DNA from: Ochotona curzoniae
Taxonomy: Eukaryota; Chordata; Mammalia; Lagomorpha; Ochotonidae
Assembly: GCF_017591425.1 (NCBI RefSeq)
Contig: NW_024465885.1
Span: 35,534,501 to 35,598,500, forward strand
Reading direction: 5' to 3'
DNA length: 64,000 nucleotides
The position numbers and the translations under genes are program-made. Each line of letters begins with the position of its first letter. Within the stretch, counting starts at the first letter, position 1. The notes beneath the pieces were generated by a model. It was not told the DNA's origin and made no database searches. It saw only the letters and a list, made by a program, of their open reading frames with translations. Below are positions 56,657 to 64,000 of this stretch, piece after piece.

Positions 56657-56976
56657 TTAAAGATTTAATGATTGTATTTGTTGGAAAGGCAGATTTACAG
56701 AGAAACAGAAACACGAACCATCCGTTGCTTCACTCATCAAGTGGTCTCAACTGCCAAGAGCTGAGCTCCCAGACACAGCCAAAGGCCAACAGTCTCCTTT
56801 GGGTCTACCGTTCAGGTGCAGGGTCACAAGGCTATGGGCCATCCTCTATTGCATTCCCAGACCACAGGGAGGGCACTGGATGAGAAGTGGAGCAGCCGGA
56901 TCACAGATGGACACCAATATGGGATCCTGGAACATGCAAAGTGAAGATTTAGCCACTAAACCATCACACCAGGCCC
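56657..56976 (-). mobile_element. CSINE, full length, diverged
   Basis: TTTAAAGATTTAATGATTG, GGAAAGGCAGATTTACAGAG, CATCCGTTGCTTCACTC, GGTGCAGGGTCACAAGGC, ending ATCACACCAGGCCC. CATAGTAACTT (56640) and CATATTACTTA (56977) may be a worn target-site duplication. Confidence 0.92.
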
Positions 56977-57078
56977 ATATTACTTACTGATTATTGACTG
57001 ATTAACTTGCAACTTAAACTCAGTTAAATGATTTTGCTTTTTAGTATATGTGTTGCTAAAGCTAGCACTATTTTGACT

Positions 57079-57412
57079 TTTTTTTTTTACAGGATTTTAT
57101 TTTATTTTTATTGGAAAGACAAATATACAGAGAAGAGGAGAGATAGAGAAGATATTCTGACCCTTGATTCACTCGCCAAGCGGCCACAACAGCTGGAGCT
57201 GAACTGACTCAAAGCCAGGAGGACGAAACCTCTTCCGAATCTCCCATCTGGGTGCAGGGTCCCAAGGCTTTGAACTGTCCTCGATTATTTTCCAGGCAGC
57301 AAACAAGGAGCTGGATGGGAAGCAGGGCCACCGGGATACAAACAGGTGCCCAAATGGGATCCTTTGTACATGCACGGTGAAGACATTAGCCTCTAGGCTA
57401 CCACGCTGGGCC
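57079..57412 (-). mobile_element. CSINE, full length, diverged
   Basis: TTTTATTTTATTTTTATTGG, AAAGACAAATATACAGAG, TTGATTCACTCGCCAAGCGG, CTCCCATCTGGGTGCAGGG, ending CACGCTGGGCC. Flanking CTATTTTGACTTTTT and CATATTGTGCTTTTT may be a worn duplication. Confidence 0.93.
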
Positions 57413-57640
57413 ATATTGTGCTTTTTAAACACAAAGCTTAAAAAGAGCAGTTTTTACTGGTGAGTATAAATTTAAGAAAAAAATTTCATTTATTCATTCT
57501 TTATCATATCCTTTTAGTAGAAAAGTCGAGAAGATAAATTACTGAATATGTCCTTTATTTTGACTATGTATGGAAAATACGTAGTACATTAAGAAGGTCA
57601 ACAATGACAATTAAAACAATTAGCTTAATAAAGGAGAATA

Positions 57641-57900
57641 TGTGCTGGCGTGAGAGCCTAGTGGCTAAAGTCTTTGCCTTAAACTCGCCAGGATCCCGTT
57701 TGAGTGCTCATTCTAATCCCAGCAGCACCTCTTCCCATCAAGCTCCCTGCTTGTCGCCTGGGTAAGTGGTCCAGGACAGCTGAAAGCCTTGGGACCTTGC
57801 TTCCATGAGGGAGACCCAGAAGAAGCTCCTGACTCCTGGTTTTGAATTGGTTCAGCTGAGGCTGTTACAGTCACTTGGGGAATGAATCATCAGATGGAAA
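57641..57900 (+). mobile_element. CSINE, 3' truncated
   Basis: TGTGCTGGCGTGAGAGCC, CGCCAGGATCCCGTTTG, ATTCTAATCCCAGCAGC, GGGAGACCCAGAAGAAGC, AATGAATCATCAGATGGAA. Stops before the pyrimidine block and A-tail, which suggests a later deletion. Confidence 0.9.
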
Positions 57901-58618
57901 AGAAAATAAGCAACCATGCTTGTTAACACAATTTTGGAAATAAACAGGCCAAGAATGTCTGCCAGGTGTTGGTTGCTTTTCTTCCAACAGTGTAACACAT
58001 GCCGGGGCACAAAGCAACCTAGGCTATAACTATAGCTGGGATTAAACTCAATTTGCTATAACAATTTAATATTTTCTTCTGTAAAATCAGAAATAATGTC
58101 TATTCCTTAATGGCTTCTTTTAATAGCTTGAATTTCCATCCTCCTGCATAAAACAATCTATGTAGGGCTTGCCAATACCTAACCTTTTCCAAAAACAAAC
58201 AAAAGCTCTCCAGTTTAGTTCAATATTTTTCATCAATTCTCTACTTATTATCTTCAGCTGTTGTCTTCAGCATTTTCCTCAAATTACTTAATAGAGGTTA
58301 AATTTGTTTATATTTTCTAGTGTTCTAGGATGAAAGGGCAGGCTATTGATTTGAGCCTCATTAATAGCTAAAGGCACCTCCTAATAGTACATTGTACATC
58401 AACAGTGATCGAACTTATATATGATATTTAAATGAATATGAATAAAACTTATCTGAACATGCCACATAATCAAGTACACACAAACACGTATAGAAGAGCT
58501 AAATGTAGAAAAATATTTTATGAGAAACATAGTTAAAGCAAATAGTATACACAAACACAAAATAAAAGTAATTAAATGAAACATAGTAGAACATAAGATG
58601 TGCAAAATGTTTGAGATT
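57901..58618. other. unassigned AT-rich DNA
   Basis: Nothing recognised. A 93-codon minus-strand frame (58399-58680) is hydrophobic but without domain. Confidence 0.5.
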
Positions 58619-58905
58619 AGGCTGGCTTTGCAGTGCAGTAGGCAAAGCTGCTGCCTATTACATTGGCAACACAAATACATATAGCTTCATGTCCTGGATG
58701 TTCTATTTCTAATCCTGCCCCTAATGATGGCCTCGATAAAGCAATGATATTTTATCTAGGTGTGTTTGGTCCTTTGCCACCCATCTGGAGGATGAATATG
58801 ACGTTCTTGTCTCCTAACTTTGGCCTGGCCCATTGCCTACCGTTGAGCTGAGTGGACCCGTGGACAGAAGACCTCTCTGTCTCCCTGGAACTCTCTCACA
58901 GAATA
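58619..58905 (+). mobile_element. older CSINE, near full length
   Basis: AGGCTGGCTTTGCAGTGCAG, AAAGCTGCTGCCTATTAC, ATGTCCTGGATGTTC, TTTCTAATCCTGCCCC, CCCATCTGGAGGATGAATA, ACTTTGGCCTGGCCCATTG, AAGACCTCTCTGTCTCCC. The order is preserved and base changes are frequent. Confidence 0.68.
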
Positions 58906-59409
58906 CTTTGCAGGGATTATCTTTATCTCATACAGATTGTTTAGGTTGGTATTTATAATGGCACTTTTAATTTACTTACTACATTAGAATGTAATTTTTA
59001 GCATACACACATACAAGCAAAGCATCAATTTATTATAGACATTTATTCCAGCATACACAATGTCTACTACACAAAATGCCTAAAGTATAGCCCTATTTCT
59101 CCTCACAATTCTAATTTATTGTTCAGGCATAGCCGAGAAAGCAGCAAGTGGTTGCTCATATCAAGATTTTTATGGGCTGTTGACATTCAGCTATGCCTTT
59201 CTTCAACCATGGTTGTTATGGGCACCTGATGGTTGAAAACACCATAAAGGAATTCTGCCTTCATAATTCTTGCTTTCTATGAAATGCATAAGATAAATAA
59301 TAGAGAACTGCTTATTTCTTAACTCAATATGATTGGGCATATACTTAAAGTACATTTTTTTATGATTTATTCATTATTACATTTTATTTAATGCATTATT
59401 AATATTTTA
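58906..59409. other. unassigned AT-rich DNA
   Basis: Nothing recognised. Confidence 0.5.
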
Positions 59410-59755
59410 TTACCCTAACTAAAACACATGTATCAGACTTCTTTAGAGGGACTATCCTTTATTTCGGTTCTGCAGGTTGCACTCTAATATGAGGCTGATC
59501 CAATCCAATCCAGTACAATAGGTTTGAAAGAAGGAACACGTGCAGGTCCATTAGAAGGAAGGACACATGGAGCTCGGTCTTTTTCCACTTTTTTGTGTCT
59601 CTCCTTACACAGGTGTCTTGGTACAATCACAGGACTGCACTCAGTGACTCAGTTCACTCCAGTCACTTTCCAACAGCCCCAAATTCAGGCTGCACGATTA
59701 GGTCAGATTTTCTACTCTAGACTATCAGCCATTATGAATCATCAATTTTAATATC
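59410..59755 (-). mobile_element. possible LTR, antisense
   Basis: Read on the minus strand, GCAACCTGCAGAACCG is followed by AAATAAAGG (a polyadenylation-like signal) and then CTCTAAAGAAGTCTGATAC, resembling the 3' part of MaLR-type LTRs. The rest is unclear. The 75-codon plus-strand frame at 59524 matches nothing I know. Confidence 0.35.
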
Positions 59756-59769
59756 CTGGGGTTAAACAC

Positions 59770-60115
59770 TGGTGAGATTTAGAGGAGCCACGTCTTCTAA
59801 ACATCAGATTACTAGCATGCTGAGATTTAAAGATACATTGTGGTATGCATCACTACTCCTGAAATAAAAGAACTCCTAATGAAACTATGAAATATACTTT
59901 CACAACATAATACTAGACTTTCCATCATTGCCTATGCATATAATGCTATAATAGACCTAAATAGCAGAATATTGGATTTGTGACTGTTGCTTGAACACTG
60001 TACTACTTTAATATATGGGGGGAAATGGTGGCAAAGGTTCTGGGGAGCAACAATGGGGAGGTAGAATGGACATCTCTATATTTAAAATCATTTCATTGAA
60101 CATAATAATAATTAA
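59770..60115 (+). mobile_element. LINE-1 3' UTR fragment
   Basis: CTCCTAATGAAACTATGAAA, TATGCTATAATAGACCTAAA-like text, AATAGCAGAATATTGG, ATATATGGGGGGAAATGG and the tract GGGGAGCAACAATGGGGAGG match 25080-25395 in order. Ends in a weak AATAATAATTAAG tail. Confidence 0.65.
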
Positions 60116-60749
60116 GAAATAATATATTATGATAAATATGTAATGAATCTTGGCCTTGATGGAGTGTAATAATGAGATTGACTAATTTCTGCAATGAAAT
60201 GACAGAGAAAGGGAATATGCTGATCATGTGGCTGAACATTTAACAATCTAGCCACTATGAAAATATGAAAAAATGACAAAAATTTATCTGTCTCTTTTGA
60301 AATAAAGTTTTTAAATAGTTCTGATATTGTAAATTTAAGCTAGATTTTGCAAAGGCTAGAATACCTAAAAATGTAAAGACCAACTTATTTTTTTCTATTA
60401 TAATTGATATCATTTTTGTCTTTTCTCAGTTACCTAGTCTTCATTATTGAATGACCATACATGCCATATGCTATTTTAATGCATTTTTCATTCAAAAGAC
60501 ATACAACGTGCCAACATGCACCTTGATCAACATTATATATTTCCATTGATACAAATAGACTATACCTTCAAGATAGAAACGGCCATTTCATTTCACACTA
60601 CTGCTCTTAGTATCGTCCCTGGTACAGAGACAGAAAGGCTGCCCTTCGTGAACAGATACATTATTTCAATTAAATTATATGTAATTCCAAGAAAAGAAAT
60701 ATGTTGTAATGAATAACAGTAAACCTGCAATATACAATATTGCATTTCT
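60116..60749. other. unassigned AT-rich DNA
   Basis: Nothing recognised. Confidence 0.5.
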
Positions 60750-61052
60750 TTCTTTTTTAATGATTTATTTATTTTACTGGAAAGACAGATATATTTATGG
60801 AGAAGAGAAGAGACAAAGACGTTGCATCCACTCTCTCACTCTTCAAACAGCCTCAGTGGCTGGAGCTGAGCCAATCCAAGGCAAGGAATGTTTCATTGAG
60901 GGTCTCTCATGTGGATGCAGGTTCCATGGGTTTGCGCCATCCTTTATTGATTTCCTAGGTCATAAGCAGGATGGAAATTGGAGCAGCAGGGACACAAACC
61001 GGAATGCACATGGGATCCCAGTGTTTGCACGGGAGGACTTAGCCAATGCACC
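60750..61052 (-). mobile_element. CSINE, near full length, diverged
   Basis: TTTTTTAATGATTTATTTAT, GGAAAGACAGATATATTTAT, GGCTGGAGCTGAGCCAATCC, TCTCTCATGTGGATGCAGG, CACATGGGATCCCAGTG, AGGACTTAGCCAATGCACC. A 166-codon frame starting upstream runs through it and is not a gene. Confidence 0.9.
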
Positions 61053-61107
61053 CTGCTTTATTGTATATCAAGGTTGTAGCAGGCCTGCTTTATTGTATAT
61101 CAAGGTT
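61052..61107. repeat. 32-bp tandem duplication
   Basis: The 24 bases beginning CCTGCTTTATTGTATATC at 61052-61075 recur exactly at 61084-61107, giving a period of 32. The first copy begins at the SINE edge. Confidence 0.95.
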
Positions 61108-62094
61108 AGTTATATCACAGAAATTAATAGTTACTTGATCTTAAAGGGTTTTCATTTTCAATCCCGGCTCCTCTGCAAATTATTTTATCAACTCATCAAC
61201 AGTATTTGATTAATATTTTTTGTTGTAGTTTCATGGAGTAAAGCAAACATATAATACTTTAAATGCAGGTAAATGATAAATAAGGTTTGATGAACCTGGG
61301 ATTAGCAAGTTTTTGAGAAAAAGGGAATTATATTAATATAATAATGCATTATATTACAAATCATAATCTAGGTGAGGAAGAAGCCACACATCTCTGAATT
61401 GTAGTACATGGGTGTGCATTAGGTAAATTAATCCATTTTGTTTCATTTGAATTTGTTTTTTGTCCTTGATCATGAGGATAATATGTTCTGTGGTATTTTT
61501 TTTTTAATTTTGTGGGAATAAATTGAGATTTTTACAGTTTGCACTTCAAAAAAGGAAATTTCTGATGGTGAAATCCTTCACATAATGAGGAAGTGAAATT
61601 AGCATCATAAAATAACATTTTATGGCAACTGTCAAAAGAATGAGTTACCCCAGACACCAACTTTTCTTTTTCCAAAGTAGCCCAAGCCAGCACATAACAC
61701 ATAATAAATTTATATTTGCTATTTGTCAGTGCAGGATTATGTAATTTGAGGAAGGTGAGATAAATATCAATCATTGAGAATAAGCACAGTATCATAATTT
61801 TGACTTTCATTTTTTGTCTAAGTGAAGAAGGAAAAATATTATTAACCTGAAAAATTAATACTTTTCTTGCATCTGTAAGAGAACAGAAACTGCCAAACAC
61901 GCCTTTGCCCTTAAATCGAAGAGCAGGGAGGCCCAAAGAATCACAATTTACCGAAGAAAAAAACTAACATTTTAAATTTCTATATGACCTGAAGTTAGAG
62001 AATAAAAACATGATTCTTTTTGTGGAACTGCTGGAATTTCAGTGGGAACAAATTTGACAGGATAAAATATTAGGAGATCTAATTATTGGGACAT
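61108..62094. other. unassigned AT-rich DNA
   Basis: No element recognised. A 134-codon minus-strand frame (61532-61936) is the longest open frame here that lies outside recognised repeats; it shows no domain I know. Confidence 0.45.
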
Positions 62095-62414
62095 TGTTTT
62101 GTTAATGGCACCTCCATGAACTCTACCAGGTTCTTCTCATGGGAAGACAATGGTGATGTGGGAAGGTGTTGGGGGCACTGACAATGTCCTGCCATGTGAT
62201 TGGCCCTTTGCCCTGATTGGTGTGCTTTGGTGATCTTTAAGCTGATTGGATAGGATTGATATGTAAGCCAGGGACTGGGGGAAGTGGCTTCTGCGCAACG
62301 GAATTAACAGATGTAAGGGTTAACTTAAGGGTTGAATAAAGAGCCTCTGAGATGCTATCCAGTGTTGGGTGATTTCTTCCGCGGGACGGGAGACCCTGAT
62401 AGGAAGGAGACACA
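62095..62414 (+). mobile_element. candidate solitary retroviral LTR
   Basis: Compositionally distinct 320-base block with LTR-like layout. ATTGG (inverted CCAAT) boxes at 62199, 62216 and 62245 are followed by GATATGTAAG as a weak TATA position, then AATAAA at 62335-62340 and a GC-richer end (CTTCCGCGGGACGGGAGACC) like R-U5. Bounds are TG at 62095 and CA at 62412 or 62414. No clean target-site duplication and no adjoining gag/pol/env. Class uncertain; the CCAAT arrangement recalls class I elements. Confidence 0.5.
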
Positions 62415-62539
62415 TTACTTTAACGAGTCTTATCCTAAAGTGAATTCTTATTACCTGCAACTAATCTTGAGAGTATCAATATCTATCTAATTAACCTGAG
62501 GAATGTGAAAACCCAGCTGCAGTGACTTCTACAGGTCAC

Positions 62540-63320
62540 ATATACAGAAAGTAAAACAAAACGAACGCCAAGAACCATTTGAGAAGTTCAGAGACCAGTA
62601 CAGGCTTACGAATATAACAAGTTATAAGTATAGGACCTTTGCACACATTAATAACACATTACTAAATGACATCAGTATATCATATTTAACTTTCAATAAT
62701 AGTAACAAAAATATAAGACATACAGAGAGTAAAAGAAAATGTATGGTCAAGGCAAACAGCAGAAAGAGAGACAAAAATCGCAAGAATATGACTATTTTCT
62801 GAAAGGGAATTAGATACGACTGTGATTGGTGCTGCGTGGTTGCCAATGGGAAAAAAGTGTAGAACATGCATAAACACAATGGATTAAATACGGGGATGCT
62901 TAGAAATTCAAAAGAAAGCATAGAAATAGAAATACTAGAGATACAACAACAGCAACAAACATTGCAATAGAAACAAGATTTTGGCGTGAGAGGAAGCTAG
63001 AAAATTCTGAAGCAACTAGTTCTGATATTGAAGACACATAAATAGAAACTACCAGAAAAATAATGAAGATGGAAAGAAAGAAAAGAAAATGCAAAAATTG
63101 GATAAATATATAAAATTATGTGTTAATTAATAAGGGTGTGATAAGAATATTAGTTGTGTGATAAGACTATCAGAAAGAGACACAGAAACAGAAGCAGCAT
63201 TTGAAGCAATGCTGCAGGACATTTTCCCAAATCCAAGTTAGATGCCAAGCCATAGGTTCAGAACATTTTTGAGAATATCAAGACAGGTAAATGTATAGTC
63301 ATGAAACAATCCAAATGGTA
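62540..63320 (+). mobile_element. probable ancient LINE-1 ORF1-region fragment
   Basis: The right part (63170-63300) reads AAAGAGACACAGAAACAGAA, GCAGCATTTGAAGCAATGCT, GACATTTTCCCAAATCCAAG and TTCAGAACATTTTTGAGAAT, the order found in old LINE-1 ORF1 C-terminal regions (...GAAGAAATAATGG...TTTTCCAAATTTG...). The A-rich left part is compatible but weak. Confidence 0.45.
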
Positions 63321-63346
63321 CAAACATCTTTAAGAATCAAACACTG

Positions 63347-63680
63347 GGGCCCAGTGCGGTGGCGCAAGTGGTTAAGGTCCTTGCCTTGCACGCCCGGGAT
63401 CCCATATGGGCACCGGTTCTAATCCCATATGCAGCCCTGCTTCCCTTCCAGCTCCCTGCCTGTGGCCCGGGAAAGCAGTCGAGGACAGCCCAAGGCTTTG
63501 GGACCCTGCACCCACGTGGGAGACCCGAAAGAGGCTCCTGGCTTCGGACCGGCATAGCATTGGCCGTTGCGCTCACTTGGGGAGTGAATCATCAGATGGA
63601 AGATCTTCCTCTCTGTCTCTCCTCTCTGTATATCCGCCTTTCCAATAAAAAAATAATAAAAATAATTCTTTAAAAAAAAA
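63347..63680 (+). mobile_element. CSINE, full length, young, with 13-bp target-site duplication
   Basis: Starts GGGCCCAGTGCGGTGGCGC and ends in A9. GAATCAAACACTG (63334-63346) and GACTCAAACACTG (63681-63693) flank it with one mismatch. Most CpGs kept. It has a five-base CATAT insertion after the B box (AATCCCATATGCAGCC). Open frames on both strands repeat those of the other young copies. Confidence 0.98.
63360..63425 (+). promoter_or_regulatory. split internal Pol III promoter of the young CSINE
   Basis: A-box-like TGGCGCAAGTGG at 63360-63371 and B-box-like GGTTCTAATCC at 63415-63425, about 43 bases between them. This is the tRNA-type arrangement that drives SINE transcription. Whether this copy is active cannot be told from sequence. 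Confidence 0.75.
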
Positions 63681-63693
63681 GACTCAAACACTG

Positions 63694-64000
63694 TTTTCTC
63701 AAAAGGAAAATAAGTCCACAATCCTAATTTTGAAATTATTCTTTAAAGCTGAAAAAGTGATAAAAACTTCCACAGATAAAAATAAACTATGAATAATACA
63801 TATAACACAGAATGGTAGAAATTCATCACAAACTTGTTTTAAAATATTAATTGATTTACCACACAGCTTTTCAAAATAATAACACTGATACCATATTTGA
63901 TTATGTATGCTTGTATGAGGGCATTTAAAAACACTTACTGAAATGTTGTTAACTGCTGAGTCTTTCTTGGGCAAAACACTTTGATATCCATTATGATATG
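63694..64000. other. unassigned AT-rich DNA
   Basis: Nothing recognised to the window end; a 91-codon minus-strand frame is taken as chance. Confidence 0.5.

Noticed and set aside
60709..61209. 166-codon plus-strand frame, longest in the window
   Set aside because: It runs from AT-rich DNA straight through an antisense CSINE and the 32-bp duplication.
1..64000. CRISPR arrays, bacterial operons, tRNA or rRNA genes
   Set aside because: None seen. The tRNA-like A/B boxes belong to SINEs, and the only structural RNA match is the U6 pseudogene.

Overview
This window looks like nuclear DNA from a mammal, specifically a lagomorph. About fifty copies of one tRNA-derived SINE family are scattered on both strands. 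Each complete copy has a CATATGGGC...GGTTCTAATCC head, a GGGAGACC...GAAGCTCCTGGCTCC body, a pyrimidine tract and an A-rich tail. I recognise this as the lagomorph C repeat (CSINE). The abundant young variant (head GGGCCCGGCGCGGTGGC, tail TCCGCCTTTCCAATAAAAATAA) differs from the rabbit consensus I know and suggests pika (Ochotona) rather than rabbit. Lagomorph is a strong inference; pika is a moderate one.

I find no intact protein-coding gene, no exon chain and no functional RNA gene. The open frames are short and fall either inside SINEs, where the same peptides recur from copy to copy, or in AT-rich DNA where they are expected by chance. The window reads as a gene desert or very large intron built from layered retroelements in AT-rich unique DNA.

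Layout: 0-5 kb holds an old SINE, a (TTTTC)n tract and a 3.2-kb C-rich degenerate repeat block I cannot classify, then a young SINE. 5-12 kb is SINE-rich and has a possible retroviral nucleocapsid remnant at 9.1-9.5 kb. 12.2-13.05 kb is a decayed LINE-1 ORF2. 14-24 kb mixes SINEs, microsatellites, a LINE-1 3' end (21.3 kb) and a possible LTR (22.9 kb). 24.4-25.4 kb and 28.7-30.6 kb are LINE-1 3' portions. 30.6-34 kb is nearly repeat-free. 34.1-36.2 kb is a MaLR-type LTR with internal sequence. 36-48 kb contains young SINEs with target-site duplications and a U6 snRNA pseudogene (38.7 kb). 48.6-54.6 kb contains LINE-1 3' ends and an MLT1-type LTR. 55-64 kb holds more SINEs, LINE-1 remnants and a candidate solitary LTR at 62.1-62.4 kb.

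The elements do not form a pathway. Together they record waves of insertion: ancient LINE-1 and MaLR elements first, then diverged CSINEs and lagomorph LINE-1 3' ends, then the five near-identical CSINEs at 4.7, 38.0, 41.5, 44.0 and 63.3 kb. The most unusual items are the unclassified C-rich block, the possible nucleocapsid zinc-knuckle remnant, the U6 retropseudogene with a SINE inserted at its 5' edge, and the recent SINE cluster. I saw no convincing undescribed biological system.
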